Of a stretch of DNA of 64,000 nt, positions 52,769 to 62,668 are shown piece by piece. Both the position numbers and the translations under genes were made by a program. A model generated the notes under the pieces. That model searched no databases. It worked only from the letters and a program-made list of their open reading frames with translations, and was not told where the DNA came from. The stretch comes from Butyrivibrio sp. (GTDB taxonomy: Bacteria > Bacillota > Clostridia > Lachnospirales > Lachnospiraceae). Numbering within the stretch: position 1 is the stretch's first letter; every line of letters begins with the position of its first letter. The stretch spans positions 157,541 to 221,540 of the forward strand of contig SVFY01000003.1 in NCBI GenBank assembly GCA_015056625.1, in the 5' to 3' direction.

Positions 52769-53932
52769 TTAGAATGTATCTGTCTGGTTGAGCCACCTGT
52801 GCTCATAGAACAGCCAGCTCTTGTAGGGAAGGACTCTTATTCCTTCCTGATCTGCCTGGCTCAGGAAGTAGGCAAAATACAAAATGCAAAAGGCTACAAC
52901 TGTAGCCTGAATGTATTTCTTTTTCCGGTCGTCCCTTATGCTGCATATGATATTGGGTATCAGCAGTATCTGAACTGTTGTCAAGTAATAAGCAAATCTT
53001 GTTACCAATGGAAGCCAGAAGCATGAAAGGTAAAGCGCCACAGCCATGATGTTCATGTTCAGGTACATCCTGTTGTCAGCCCTGTCCTTAATGGCCTCCT
53101 TGTAGCATATTATGCTGATAAATATCATGAACAAACAACCCATGATTGGAGCTGCGTTCTCAATGACTGTGTGGGCCTCTTCAATATAAACCGTGTCGTT
53201 GTAGGAAGGGTACAGCTTAAGAGCGATCTCCATTATCTGGTTACGAAGTAAAGCTGCAGCTACTCCGAAAACAGCAAGGGGAATAAGCGCCCACTTCTTC
53301 CATGGAATCCTTGCGATCAGGTACATTGGGATCACAATAAGCACGCTCTTATGAAACAGCGACGCAAAAAGTATCACCAGAAGGAATCTGAAGATATTTT
53401 CCCTGTTTATATCCACCAGATATCTGATAGCAAAGGTGGCAAGAGCCAGGGCAAAATAGTATCTTACAGTATTAAAGCTCCTGTAATAAAGCCCCATGGT
53501 CATGAACATGAAAAATGCCCAGGCAAAGCTCTGTGTCTGCTCCCTCAAAACCTTGAGAAAAACTGCCACTATGGCGGCAGCAAAGACGCCAAACATAAGA
53601 AGGTAGTCCTCTTTCCCGGAGAGGGTATAAAGAACTCTTACCACAAAGTTAAAGCCCGGCTCAGTTACCACGTATCCTCTCTGGAAGATCTCATGGCAGG
53701 TGACCACATAGGTTCCGTAGTCATTGCCAACCTCAAGCCTGAGGGCTGCAAGAAGGGTCAGCACCACAAATATGGAAGCTATCATAAGTGCGTTGACAGC
53801 TCTCTTTCTCGTAGTGTATCCCTTGTATGTCTGTCTTGCTGCAGAGGATGGTACGCTCTCAAATTCTTCTGTTGTCCTGTATCTGCATGCCATAAGGATT
53901 GTCATGGCAGCGATCAGAAAATAAAGTATCAT
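52769..53932 (-). CDS. EpsG-like polysaccharide polymerase (Wzy-type)
   Basis: 387 residues with about ten helices. ALRLEVGNDYGTYVVTCHEIFQRGYVVTEPGFNFVVRVLYTL is the EpsG motif block (R-x-x-x-GxDY...EpGf), and FNTVRYYFALALATFAIRYL follows the family pattern. EpsG-like proteins polymerise undecaprenyl-linked repeat units outside the membrane. It is directly after the Wzz-like gene (zero bases), a chain-length/polymerase pair. No ribosome binding site conflict; the ATG overlaps the end of the neighbouring gene region. Confidence 0.85.
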   Translation of the reverse strand: MILYFLIAAMTILMACRYRTTEEFESVPSSAARQTYKGYTTRKRAVNALMIASIFVVLTLLAALRLEVGNDYGTYVVTCHEIFQRGYVVTEPGFNFVVRVLYTLSGKEDYLLMFGVFAAAIVAVFLKVLREQTQSFAWAFFMFMTMGLYYRSFNTVRYYFALALATFAIRYLVDINRENIFRFLLVILFASLFHKSVLIVIPMYLIARIPWKKWALIPLAVFGVAAALLRNQIMEIALKLYPSYNDTVYIEEAHTVIENAAPIMGCLFMIFISIICYKEAIKDRADNRMYLNMNIMAVALYLSCFWLPLVTRFAYYLTTVQILLIPNIICSIRDDRKKKYIQATVVAFCILYFAYFLSQADQEGIRVLPYKSWLFYEHRWLNQTDTF

Positions 53933-54832
53933 TTACTCCATCACTCCCACAACATTTACGTCCTGCTTCTTAAGTGTGTAGACAACCTTATCCATCTTAT
54001 CTACTGTGTCACGTCCTGCCCGAAGCAAAATGATTACGCCGTCAACAGCTCTCATCCTGTCGAACTCGTCAAGGTCATACCTGAACTGATCTGATGAAAG
54101 CTCAATATAATTGCCATCGTATTTTAAAAGGTGAGACCTGTTAGCTCTGTACTCGTCTGTATCTCTTTTTCCAAGGTAAGGAACGTCCGGGTAATTGATT
54201 ACCCAGTCTCTTTCAGAGTAAATTCCATCGTCAAAGATTCCATACAAAAGAACTGCAAAAAGGCTCACCAGAAGACCTATGAGTCCGCCTAAAAATGCTG
54301 CGTTCGGTTCCCTGGTGTACTTGTCATAGACTTCCATATCTGCATCTGTCCAAAGATCAATAGAAGCTATCTGCTCAAGTGCATCTGCAAAAGCCGGAAG
54401 CGCTGACTTGTAGGCGTCTGAGATTTTCTGGATCAGCTCTTTATCTGTTCCTGTAACTACAACTGTAAGGATCCTGTAATCTCCAAGGATCTCACCGGTT
54501 ACTGAATCCAGGATCTGCTCTTTGGTCACGGAAGGGTCTATCTCCAGGGCCTTGTTAACTATAGGATCATCCCTGAGTATCCCATCCCAGGTATATGCGT
54601 TAAAGAAATCCGGTCCAGTGGGGAATGCCTCATAATCAAATGTGATATAGTAATCATTCCTGATGCGATAAACTGTGTTACCGCTCATGATATTGCTGTA
54701 GGCTATATAGGCCACAAGGCCAATTATCGCGCCTAAAATAGTGGATGCAATGACCATCCAGATCCGCTTTTTGAACTGGCGAAAAAGGCGCTTAAGGTCT
54801 ATGGCTCTGTTGTAAAAGTCCCTATTGGACAT
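53933..54832 (-). CDS. Wzz-like chain-length determinant with degenerate kinase-like C-terminus
   Basis: 299 residues. Two membrane helices (about 24-46 and 176-198) bracket an extracytoplasmic region of about 130 residues, the Wzz/CapA layout. The cytoplasmic tail of 100 residues (IFDDGIYSERDWVINYPDVPYLGKRDTDEYR...VDGVIILLRAGRDTVDKMDKVVYTLKKQDVNVVGVME) resembles the start and end of a BY-kinase (CpsD/Wzc) domain but has no Walker A P-loop. It may therefore be a kinase-dead fused regulator. Ribosome binding site GGGGGA. It is the first gene of a two-gene unit after uvrA and probably sets chain length for EpsG. Confidence 0.8.
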   Translation of the reverse strand: MSNRDFYNRAIDLKRLFRQFKKRIWMVIASTILGAIIGLVAYIAYSNIMSGNTVYRIRNDYYITFDYEAFPTGPDFFNAYTWDGILRDDPIVNKALEIDPSVTKEQILDSVTGEILGDYRILTVVVTGTDKELIQKISDAYKSALPAFADALEQIASIDLWTDADMEVYDKYTREPNAAFLGGLIGLLVSLFAVLLYGIFDDGIYSERDWVINYPDVPYLGKRDTDEYRANRSHLLKYDGNYIELSSDQFRYDLDEFDRMRAVDGVIILLRAGRDTVDKMDKVVYTLKKQDVNVVGVME

Positions 54833-54886
54833 GTTTATATTCCCCCAAGATTATTGTTTAAGTGAATGATTCCACTTTATATAATA

Positions 54887-57778
54887 TCATAACATCTTTT
54901 TGATATATGCTCCTGTGTAGGACTTCTTGCACTTTGCAACCTCTTCAGGAGTACCTGCAACAACCACAGTTCCTCCCTTGGAGCCTCCCTCAGGTCCCAT
55001 GTCGATTATGTAGTCACCAGTCTTGATGACATCAAGGTTGTGCTCTATGACCACAACTGTGTTGCCCTGGTCAACCAGCTGCTGCATGATCTTAACAAGC
55101 TTCTGGACATCTGCAAAATGAAGTCCTGTGGTAGGCTCATCCAGGATATAAACTGTCTTACCTGTTCCAACCTTGGAAAGTTCTGTTGCCAGCTTGATCC
55201 TCTGGGCTTCACCACCGGAGAGCTCTGTACTTGGCTGTCCAAGCTTGACATATCCAAGACCTACATCATAGAGAGTCTGGATCTTGCGCTTGATGGTCTT
55301 GACGTTTTCGAAGAACTTAAGAGCTTCCTCAACTGTCATATCAAGGACGTCGTAGATGTTCTTGCCTTTGTACTTAACCTCCAGAGTCTCGTGGTTGTAC
55401 CTCTTACCGCCGCAGACTTCACATGGAACATATACGTCAGGAAGGAAGTGCATCTCGATCTTGATGATACCATCACCGCCGCAGGCTTCACATCTTCCGC
55501 CCTTAACGTTGAAGGAGAAACGCCCCTTCTTGTAGCCCCTTGCCTTGGCGTCAGGAGTTCCTGCAAACAGGTCTCTTATCATATCAAAGACACCAGTGTA
55601 GGTAGCTGGGTTTGAACGAGGAGTACGCCCGATCGGTGACTGGTCGATGGCGATGACCTTGTCCACCTGCTCAAGGCCCTCGATGGCCTTGTGTTTTCCA
55701 GGGATACATCTTGCCCTGTTAAGATCTCTTGCCAGGTGCTTGTACAGGATCTCGTTGACAAAAGAGCTCTTACCTGAGCCTGAAACACCAGTAACTATGG
55801 TCATTACGCCCACAGGTACATCGATATCGATATTCTTAAGGTTATTCTCCTGAGCACCTTTGATCCGTAGCCACCCCTTAGGCTCGCGCCTTGTCTCTGG
55901 CACATCTATCTTGAGCTTGCCAGCCAGGTACTGGCCTGTAACTGACTCTTTCACCTTCATGATCTCTTCTGCAGTTCCGCAGGCAACGATCTTGCCACCG
56001 TGGGAACCGGCTCCAGGGCCCACGTCCACAATATAGTCAGCTGCGCGCATGGTATCCTCATCATGCTCAACTACTATGAGGGTATTGCCAAGGTCGCGGA
56101 GATTCTTGAGAGTATTAAGAAGCTTATCATTGTCCCTCTGATGAAGACCGATACTGGGCTCATCAAGGATGTAGCAGACGCCACAAAGGCCCGATCCTAT
56201 CTGGGTTGCAAGCCTTATTCGCTGAGCTTCTCCGCCAGATAAGGTTCCTGTTGCTCTTGAAAGAGACAGATAGTCAAGACCAACATCTACAAGAAAGCCT
56301 ACGCGGTTTCTTATCTCTTTAAGTACCTGGGCTCCGATCATCTCCTGCTGTGGCGACAGCTTCATGTTATCAAGATAAGTTTTGAGTTCATCGATGGACA
56401 TGGATGTGATCTCATAGATATTCTTGTCATCTATGGTCACAGCAAGGGACTCCTTTTTAAGTCTCTGACCGCCGCAGAGGGTACATGGAGTAATGCGCAT
56501 GAACTCCTCATACTCTGCCTTGGCTGTCTCTGAGAAGGTTTCACGATATCTCTGCTCTACGTTTTTAATAAGACCATCAAAGAGAATAGGATAATCTCCC
56601 TCGCCTCTCTGGCCCTTGTAATGTACATTTACAGTCTTGTCAGCTCCGTGTATCAGCACCTCTTTTGCCTTGTCAGAAAGGTCTTCAAAAGGGGTATCCA
56701 GGCTGAATTTATAGGCCTTGGCAAGAGCCCGCAGGGTTGCGTTACTAAAGCTACTGTCCTTATTGGCTGACTGCCATCCCATTACAACAATGCAGCCGTC
56801 GTTTATGGACAGGCTCTTATCAGGGATCATGAGATCCTCGTCAAACTCCATCTTGTAGCCCAGGCCCAGGCAGTCCGGGCATGCACCAAAGGGGTTGTTG
56901 AAAGAAAAGCTTCTTGGCTCAATCTCAGGAATGCTTATGCCGCAGTCAGGACATGCAAAGTTCTGGGAAAAACTCAGCTCTTTTCCATCTATAACATCTA
57001 CTAAAAGAAGGCCATCAGCCAGCTGCAGAGCACTCTCCACAGAGTCTGTAAGACGCCTTCTTAAGTTCTCGTTGTCGTCCCTTACTACTATCCTGTCTAC
57101 GATTATCTCAATGCTGTGCTTGATGTTCTTGTCCAGCTTGATCTCTTCCTCTGTGAGCTCGTACTGGCTGCCATCGATCCTTGCACGGACATATCCTGCA
57201 CGCTTAGCGCGGTCTAAGGTCTTTTGATGTTCACCCTTCTTGCCGCGGACAACAGGAGCCAGGATCTGAAGCTTGGTTCCATCCCCAAGGGCCATGATCT
57301 GGTCGCACATCTCATCAACGGTCTGCCTGCGGATCTCCCTGCCACAGTTAGGGCAGTGGGGAACACCGATCCTTGCGTAGAGAAGCCTGAAGTGATCATA
57401 GATCTCTGTAACTGTTCCAACAGTAGATCTTGGGTTTTTGTTGGTGGACTTCTGGTCTATGGATATGGTTGGAGAAAGCCCCTCTATGGCCTCGACATTG
57501 GGCTTGTCCATCTGGCCAAGGAACATCCTTGCGTAGGATGACAATGACTCCATGTATCTGCGCTGGCCTTCAGCGAAGATGGTCTCAAAGGCAAGGGATG
57601 ACTTACCAGAACCTGAAACTCCGGTGAAAACTGTCAGTGTCTCCCTTGGGATCTTGACGTTTACGTGTTTTAAGTTATGCTCACTGGCACCACGGACCCT
57701 GATATAATCGTGGATATCAGAGGGAAGTATCCTCTTGGTGGTGGTGTTCTTTTTGGTCATGTTTCTGTTTTCTGTCAT
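54887..57778 (-). CDS. uvrA: Excinuclease ABC subunit A
   Basis: 963 residues. Two ATPase halves: [18 protein letters not shown] (about 50-67) and [18 protein letters not shown] (second Walker A), two [24 protein letters not shown] signatures, and two zinc-binding sites ([20 protein letters not shown]...[20 protein letters not shown]...CEVCGGKRY). It scans DNA for damage and loads UvrB. It follows uvrB by 102 bases and is likely read from the same SOS promoter. A GGAG lies 9 bases before the ATG. An ATG six codons later (57760) is possible. Confidence 0.97.
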   Translation of the reverse strand: MTENRNMTKKNTTTKRILPSDIHDYIRVRGASEHNLKHVNVKIPRETLTVFTGVSGSGKSSLAFETIFAEGQRRYMESLSSYARMFLGQMDKPNVEAIEGLSPTISIDQKSTNKNPRSTVGTVTEIYDHFRLLYARIGVPHCPNCGREIRRQTVDEMCDQIMALGDGTKLQILAPVVRGKKGEHQKTLDRAKRAGYVRARIDGSQYELTEEEIKLDKNIKHSIEIIVDRIVVRDDNENLRRRLTDSVESALQLADGLLLVDVIDGKELSFSQNFACPDCGISIPEIEPRSFSFNNPFGACPDCLGLGYKMEFDEDLMIPDKSLSINDGCIVVMGWQSANKDSSFSNATLRALAKAYKFSLDTPFEDLSDKAKEVLIHGADKTVNVHYKGQRGEGDYPILFDGLIKNVEQRYRETFSETAKAEYEEFMRITPCTLCGGQRLKKESLAVTIDDKNIYEITSMSIDELKTYLDNMKLSPQQEMIGAQVLKEIRNRVGFLVDVGLDYLSLSRATGTLSGGEAQRIRLATQIGSGLCGVCYILDEPSIGLHQRDNDKLLNTLKNLRDLGNTLIVVEHDEDTMRAADYIVDVGPGAGSHGGKIVACGTAEEIMKVKESVTGQYLAGKLKIDVPETRREPKGWLRIKGAQENNLKNIDIDVPVGVMTIVTGVSGSGKSSFVNEILYKHLARDLNRARCIPGKHKAIEGLEQVDKVIAIDQSPIGRTPRSNPATYTGVFDMIRDLFAGTPDAKARGYKKGRFSFNVKGGRCEACGGDGIIKIEMHFLPDVYVPCEVCGGKRYNHETLEVKYKGKNIYDVLDMTVEEALKFFENVKTIKRKIQTLYDVGLGYVKLGQPSTELSGGEAQRIKLATELSKVGTGKTVYILDEPTTGLHFADVQKLVKIMQQLVDQGNTVVVIEHNLDVIKTGDYIIDMGPEGGSKGGTVVVAGTPEEVAKCKKSYTGAYIKKML

Positions 57779-57880
57779 ATGTTTATTACTCCATTTTTTT
57801 CACAAGGAAGTTAAACCTCGCTACGCTCGGTTTGACACGTTCGAACTATACTCGATAATACCTCGTCAAGTTCTCACAGC

Positions 57881-59875
57881 TCACGCCCCTGCAGTCAAAT
57901 CGTTCAAAATCTTCTTAAGCTCAATGAGCTGGTCTCTAAGAATAGCTGCGTTCTCGAAGTCGAGCTCTGTAGCTGCTCTCTTCATCTTCTTCTGAACCTG
58001 TCCGATAAGCTTCTCAAGCTCGTCTCTATCCATGGATTCAGGAGCCTTCTCAAACTTAACCTCTTCCTTGACTACAGCCTTGGTAACAGCTATAAGATCT
58101 CTTACTGCCTTCTTGATGGTCTGAGGTGTGATGCCATGCTCTTCGTTGTATTTCTGCTGGATGGCGCGTCTTCTCCTGGTCTCCTCGATGGACTTCTTCA
58201 TTGAATCAGTCATATTGTCGGCGTACATGATAACACGGCCTTCTGAGTTACGGGCAGCGCGTCCTATGGTCTGTATCAGTGACGTCTCTGAACGAAGGAA
58301 GCCTTCCTTGTCCGCATCTATGATGGCAACCAACGCTATTTCAGGAATATCAAGTCCCTCTCTTAACAGGTTGATACCAACAAGGACGTCGAATACATCA
58401 AGTCTCATATCCCTGATGATCTCCGATCTCTCAAGGGTATCAATATCTGAATGAAGGTACTTGACCCTTATGCCTGACTCTGCAAGGTACTGGGTCAGAT
58501 CCTCTGCCATTCTCTTGGTGAGGGTTGTAACAAGGACCTTGTTGCCCTCGTCCACAGTCTTTCTGATCTCAGAAATAAGATCGTCTATCTGTCCCTCTAC
58601 AGGTCTTACATCAACCTCGGGATCAAGAAGTCCTGTAGGTCTTATAACCTGTTCAGCCCTGAGCAGTTCGTGCTCTTCCTCGTACTTGCCGGGAGTTGCA
58701 GAACAGAACAGCATCTGATCTATGTGCCCCTCAAACTCTTCAAAGTTAAGTGGCCTGTTATCAAGAGCTGATGGTAGTCTGAATCCATAGTCCACAAGAG
58801 TAAGCTTCCTGCTCCTGTCGCCGTGGTACATGGCTCCGATCTGAGGTATTGTCATATGAGACTCATCAACAATAATGAGGAAATCTCTGTCAAAGAAGTC
58901 AAGAAGTGTAAGAGGCGGCTCTCCAGGGGCTGCAAAGTTAAGGTGCCTTGAGTAGTTCTCAATTCCTGAGCAAAAACCTGTCTCTCTCATCATCTCTACG
59001 TCGAAGTTGGTCCTCTCAGATATCCTCTGGGCCTCGATAAGACGGTCCTCGCCCTTAAAGAACTTGACCTGTTCCTCCAGCTCTTTTTCAATGTTGTCAC
59101 AGGCCTTATTGATCTTCTCCTGAGGGACAACATAGTGGGAAGCAGGGTATATCATAACGTGGGTAAGCTCAGAGTGGACCTTGGCTGTGACAGGCTCGAT
59201 CTGGGTGATCCTGTCTATCTCATCCCCAAAGAACTCAACCCTTATAAGGAAGTCATCCCAGTTGGCCGGGAATATCTCAACAGTATCCCCGCGAACTCTG
59301 AAGTTGCATCTGCCAAGTTCCATATCATTCCTGTCGTACTGAATAGCGATAAGGTCCTTGATAAGTTCATCCCTGTCCTTCTGCATGCCAGGCCGCAGAG
59401 AAATAGACATTCCCTTAAACTCCTCAGGGCTGCCAAGGCCATAAATACAGGACACACTGGCAACAACAATTACATCGTTGCGCTCTGCAAGGGATGCAGT
59501 GGCAGAGAGCCTCAGTTTATCTATCTCGTCGTTGATGGAAGAATCCTTGGCAATATAAGTATCAGTCTGTGGCACGTAGGCCTCAGGCTGGTAGTAATCG
59601 TAGTAAGACACAAAGTACTCTACGGCATTCTCCGGAAAGAACTCTTTCATCTCTCCATAGAGCTGACCAGCCAGAGTCTTATTGTGGCTGATGATCAGTG
59701 TCGGTTTATTAAGGGCAGCAATGACGTTGGCCATGGTAAAGGTCTTACCAGAACCTGTTACGCCAAGAAGTGTCTCAAACTGATTGCCTTCCTTAAATCC
59801 CTTGACCAAAGCCTCAATAGCCTGAGGCTGATCTCCTGTTGGTTTAAATTCTGAGTGAAGTATAAATTTATCCAT
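57881..59875 (-). CDS. uvrB: Excinuclease ABC subunit B
   Basis: 664 residues. [15 protein letters not shown], Walker [14 protein letters not shown], the beta-hairpin [27 protein letters not shown] (motif II), [19 protein letters not shown] (motif VI) and the C-terminal UVR domain ([36 protein letters not shown]). Recognises and opens damaged DNA. The ATG at 59875 begins the conserved domain; the open frame continues 12 codons upstream through the hairpin. It is SOS-controlled via the LexA box at 59963. Confidence 0.97.
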   Translation of the reverse strand: MDKFILHSEFKPTGDQPQAIEALVKGFKEGNQFETLLGVTGSGKTFTMANVIAALNKPTLIISHNKTLAGQLYGEMKEFFPENAVEYFVSYYDYYQPEAYVPQTDTYIAKDSSINDEIDKLRLSATASLAERNDVIVVASVSCIYGLGSPEEFKGMSISLRPGMQKDRDELIKDLIAIQYDRNDMELGRCNFRVRGDTVEIFPANWDDFLIRVEFFGDEIDRITQIEPVTAKVHSELTHVMIYPASHYVVPQEKINKACDNIEKELEEQVKFFKGEDRLIEAQRISERTNFDVEMMRETGFCSGIENYSRHLNFAAPGEPPLTLLDFFDRDFLIIVDESHMTIPQIGAMYHGDRSRKLTLVDYGFRLPSALDNRPLNFEEFEGHIDQMLFCSATPGKYEEEHELLRAEQVIRPTGLLDPEVDVRPVEGQIDDLISEIRKTVDEGNKVLVTTLTKRMAEDLTQYLAESGIRVKYLHSDIDTLERSEIIRDMRLDVFDVLVGINLLREGLDIPEIALVAIIDADKEGFLRSETSLIQTIGRAARNSEGRVIMYADNMTDSMKKSIEETRRRRAIQQKYNEEHGITPQTIKKAVRDLIAVTKAVVKEEVKFEKAPESMDRDELEKLIGQVQKKMKRAATELDFENAAILRDQLIELKKILNDLTAGA

Positions 59876-59897
59876 ATCTCTTTTCCATAATAAAAAA

Positions 59898-59933
59898 GCT
59901 ATACTTACCACTGTCTATCGTGATAAGTATAGC
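59898..59933 (-). terminator. Terminator-like hairpin in front of uvrB
   Basis: GCTATACTTA and TAAGTATAGC form a 10-bp stem extended by partial pairing inside, followed on the minus strand by TTTTTT. It is well placed to end msrA transcription, yet lies between the LexA box/promoter and the uvrB ATG, 22 bases before it. It may attenuate uvrB or be overridden by an extended -10 (TGCTATACT, 59934-59926) within its own stem. Confidence 0.75.
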
Positions 59934-59941
59934 AGATTCAT

Positions 59942-59969
59942 TTTATAATGTATATCTTTTTCCGAACAA
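59942..59969 (-). promoter_or_regulatory. Sigma-A promoter of uvrB overlapping the LexA box
   Basis: On the minus strand TTGTTC (59969-59964) and TATAAA (59947-59942) are 16 bases apart, with the -35 formed by the right half of the LexA box. LexA binding would block it directly. Start would be near 59935. Confidence 0.55.
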
Positions 59970-59976
59970 TTGTTCT
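59963..59976. promoter_or_regulatory. LexA (Cheo-type) operator
   Basis: CGAACAATTGTTCT is a perfect dyad GAAC-N4-GTTC, the Gram-positive SOS box (CGAACNNNNGTTYC class). It lies about 90 bases before uvrB, consistent with DNA-damage induction of uvrB-uvrA. Confidence 0.85.
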
Positions 59977-60029
59977 ATTTATCATTTGACCTCATTAATA
60001 ATCATTTTGTCAACACTTGTCATGAACAT

Positions 60030-60524
60030 TCAAATATTCTTTTTTCGTCCAGACTCTATCAGCTCTTTTTCGAATGCCTCAGGATTCTTAAGGTAGTAAT
60101 CCTGATGGTATTCCTCTGCCTCGTAGAAGTTCTTATAGGGCAAAAGAGCTACCTGCACCTTTCTCCCCGAAGACTTCTCGAGGGCATCTATCTTGTCCTT
60201 GGCAATCTCTTTTTCATCCTCTGACATGTAGAAGATTGCCAGGGTGTAAGAAAAGCCTTTATCAATAAACTGGCCTTCTGCGTCAAAGGGATCTACATTT
60301 GCAAAGTAGATATCAAGGAGCTTGTCGTAGGATACCTTCTCATCATCGTAAACAAGCTTGATGGTCTCTCTGTGACCTGTCTCCTGGTGCTTGACCTGCT
60401 CGTAGGTTGGGTCTTCTTCATCGCCACCTGCGTAGCCACAGATAACCTTATCTACTCCGTACATCTTATAGATTGGTGTTACACACCAAAAACATCCCCC
60501 TGCAAAGTAAGCTTCTTTTGTCAT
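60030..60524 (-). CDS. msrA: Peptide methionine sulfoxide reductase A
   Basis: 164 residues, normal for MsrA. The active site AYFAGGCFWCVTPIYK has GCFWC (catalytic Cys12 and a second Cys15, in place of the usual GCFWG), and ETGHRETIKLVYDDEKVSYDKLLDIYFANVDPFD and YHQDYYLKNPEA are conserved. It repairs methionine-S-sulfoxide. No MsrB domain is fused. It follows a membrane protein gene by 26 bases; its terminator is at 59898-59933. Ribosome binding region GGAGAA. Confidence 0.95.
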   Translation of the reverse strand: MTKEAYFAGGCFWCVTPIYKMYGVDKVICGYAGGDEEDPTYEQVKHQETGHRETIKLVYDDEKVSYDKLLDIYFANVDPFDAEGQFIDKGFSYTLAIFYMSEDEKEIAKDKIDALEKSSGRKVQVALLPYKNFYEAEEYHQDYYLKNPEAFEKELIESGRKKNI

Positions 60525-60550
60525 ACTGTTTTCTCCCGTAAATTTTATGT

Positions 60551-61348
60551 TTATTTCTCAAGCTGATGCTTTCTTTTTGACTTATATGCCTCCACCTGTT
60601 TCCAAAGGCTGTGAAGCTGATTTTTGTGAGCGCACAGTTTCTCATTACAGTTGGCACATTTAAGGTAATCGTTGGTATTCTCAGAAAACCTCTCAGGATG
60701 GCGATAGAAAGTGAGTTCCCAGCGGATCACCAGTATCAGTGACAATGCAAGTAGTGTCCAGGTATAGGTTTTTTCAACAAACAAAAGTGGCGTGAACATC
60801 ATTGCATAATCCCAGTTGTAGATCCTGCAGGTACCACAGCATTTATTCTTCATAAACCAGCTCTGGAATGGGCAAAAGAAAAGGATACAGATCATATCAC
60901 ACACAGAGTAAGCACTGCATAGCAATATCATGATCCCGTCGTCCAAAATTCCCAGCATATGAAGGCCGCCAAATATAAGGTTAAAGGATATCCAGATCAT
61001 AAGCACCAGAACTGAGGCATTGTTATCCTGGATCTTTATCTCTGTCTTTCCTGACTTTATATAGTTTTTTGCAAACTGCTTTTGACAGCCGGGGCTCTCG
61101 GTGACTGATGGAAAGAAACGTCCGATCATCTCCAGAACAAAAATTGCCCACACGATCCATAGAAGCGCAGGGATACTCTCCATTCTGGCCAGGATCGTCT
61201 CTTTTCCATGGACCCTGTCAACAACATAGCAGACAAGCAATACTACAAATATCACACTTCGGTAAAACAGCCTTATGTAATGCACAAAACTTACCGTTGT
61301 GATCTTACTGTTCCTTACTAGTTTTTTCTTTAACTGCTCAATCCACAT
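60551..61348 (-). CDS. Membrane protein with C-terminal zinc-binding motif, function unknown
   Basis: 265 residues with about five hydrophobic segments. After the first helices it has CCGTCRIYNWDYAMMFTP, and near the C-terminus CANCNEKLCAHK, a possible metal site, then a basic helix (LHSLWKQVEAYKSKRKHQLEK). Cysteine pairs suggest metal or redox chemistry. No family is recognised. It lies 7 bases after the xylanase gene and 26 before msrA. AGGGGAA precedes its ATG. Confidence 0.6.
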   Translation of the reverse strand: MWIEQLKKKLVRNSKITTVSFVHYIRLFYRSVIFVVLLVCYVVDRVHGKETILARMESIPALLWIVWAIFVLEMIGRFFPSVTESPGCQKQFAKNYIKSGKTEIKIQDNNASVLVLMIWISFNLIFGGLHMLGILDDGIMILLCSAYSVCDMICILFFCPFQSWFMKNKCCGTCRIYNWDYAMMFTPLLFVEKTYTWTLLALSLILVIRWELTFYRHPERFSENTNDYLKCANCNEKLCAHKNQLHSLWKQVEAYKSKRKHQLEK

Positions 61349-61355
61349 AGTTCCC

Positions 61356-62558
61356 CTATTTCAAAGTAACAACAGTTTCTTTATCATCCGCGAACTTTTC
61401 CTTAGCACAAGTGCCGTTACAGCTAAGTTCGTAGTCGCCCTTAAAAGCCTCTACGCCTGCCCATCCATTCTCATCAGTTCTAACTACAGTATCAGTCCAC
61501 CACTCCTCTTTGACAAGCTTTTTTAGCATTTCAAAGGATGGTTTTTTTGTACCATCTAGTCTTACAAATCCGCTTGGAGCCTTGAGCCATGCGCCATCGG
61601 TAAAGTCCCAGGTAGTGATAGCCTGTACAAGAGGATGCTCGAAAAGAATCCTGTACATCTCTTCAATTTCTTTGGACTGGCGCTGCTCCCCTTCTGGAGT
61701 TGAAGGCCACTCATCTACCTGCCAGTCATTGAGGTCGACGATATGGGCTGGCATTATATCACCAGATATCAGCGTGTTCTCTGTGAAATGGATTGGAAGG
61801 CCAAAACCTGAAAACCTGTCAAGTACCTCAAGGAGTTTCTCTTTTCCCCAATATCCCTGATGCTGGTGGGACTGGATTCCTATGGCGCTGATTGGAACTC
61901 CTGCATTCAGGCACCCATCGATCAATATCTCGTAGTTGATAGATGTATTAAAGTCATTAAGGAGCAGCACCGCATCTGGATTGTCAGCGTGAGCTCTTTC
62001 AAATACCTCTTTTATAAGGCCGACTCTGCCCTTCTCTTTGCAGATCCTGGTGATGGCGTTGTCGTACTTGTCAAAGATAGGCATGATAACAACTTCGTTG
62101 ATCACATCCCACATATCGATGACACCCTTGAAGCCCTTGACCTCGCGGTCAATACGTTCAAGCTGCTTCTGAAGGATTGTAGCATTGTCGTATTTCATGA
62201 GCCAGTCTGCACAGACTGTGTGCCAGCAAAGAGGATGTCCCTTAACCTTTACGCCTTTACCACCCAGATACTTTGCAGTTTTCATGAGGACATCTGTATT
62301 GGGCTTGCCCTCCTCCGGCTCAAAATTCCCCCAGTAAAAAGGGAGCGTAGCGTAGTTGAATATCTCAAGCCAGCTGTCAGTTATCTTCTTATGCTCTTCA
62401 TCCCCATCTAAAACATAAGGAATGAAATCAAAAGCGCCGCAACCAAACAAAAACTCATGGTTTGTCTGTTTTATCCTGACCTGCTGACTACAAAGGGGAT
62501 TACCCTGTCCATCTACGAAACGAATTCTTTTGTTAACCTGTCTGTGTGCTACTGCCAT
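61356..62558 (-). CDS. Endo-1,4-beta-xylanase, glycoside hydrolase family 10, apparently cytoplasmic
   Basis: 400 residues. The GH10 barrel shows FYWGNFEPEEGKPN, KGHPLCWHTVCADWL, DMWDVINEVVIMP (acid/base Glu near residue 150), AIGIQSHQHQGYWG and LPIHFTENTLIS (nucleophile Glu), then ITTWDFTDGAWLKAPSGFVRLDGTKKPSF. There is no signal peptide at MAVAHRQVNKRIRFVD, so it should stay in the cytoplasm and act on imported xylo-oligosaccharides. A short N-terminal beta segment (about 1-40) and a C-terminal beta segment (about 350-400) flank the barrel. AGGGG precedes the ATG. Confidence 0.87.
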   Translation of the reverse strand: MAVAHRQVNKRIRFVDGQGNPLCSQQVRIKQTNHEFLFGCGAFDFIPYVLDGDEEHKKITDSWLEIFNYATLPFYWGNFEPEEGKPNTDVLMKTAKYLGGKGVKVKGHPLCWHTVCADWLMKYDNATILQKQLERIDREVKGFKGVIDMWDVINEVVIMPIFDKYDNAITRICKEKGRVGLIKEVFERAHADNPDAVLLLNDFNTSINYEILIDGCLNAGVPISAIGIQSHQHQGYWGKEKLLEVLDRFSGFGLPIHFTENTLISGDIMPAHIVDLNDWQVDEWPSTPEGEQRQSKEIEEMYRILFEHPLVQAITTWDFTDGAWLKAPSGFVRLDGTKKPSFEMLKKLVKEEWWTDTVVRTDENGWAGVEAFKGDYELSCNGTCAKEKFADDKETVVTLK

Positions 62559-62668
62559 ATGCTATACCCCTTTTCTTGTCTAAACTGCAATTAGTAAAGT
62601 ATTGCATATATCATTACATGTTTACTGATAGGAATTCTCCCAAATAATTGCTCAAAACCTATCTATTT

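Noticed and set aside
53351..54094. 247-codon open frame on the plus strand
   Set aside because: Antisense to the EpsG-like and Wzz-like genes; Lys/His/Ser-rich translation without motifs.
55040..55615. 191-codon open frame on the plus strand
   Set aside because: Antisense to uvrA; no domain and no ribosome binding site.
57811..57835. Terminator between uvrB and uvrA
   Set aside because: AAACC/GGTTT makes only a 5-bp stem with a poor interior and no U-tract.
57779..57880. Second LexA box before uvrA (GTTCGAAC)
   Set aside because: The palindrome is GTTC-GAAC without the four-base spacer and with inverted halves, so it is not a Cheo box. uvrA is likely read from the uvrB promoter.
59135..59854. 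239-codon open frame on the plus strand
   Set aside because: Antisense to uvrB, whose motifs are complete; a by-product of uvrB codon use.
61860..62411. 183-codon open frame on the plus strand
   Set aside because: Antisense to the xylanase gene; no motif or start signal.
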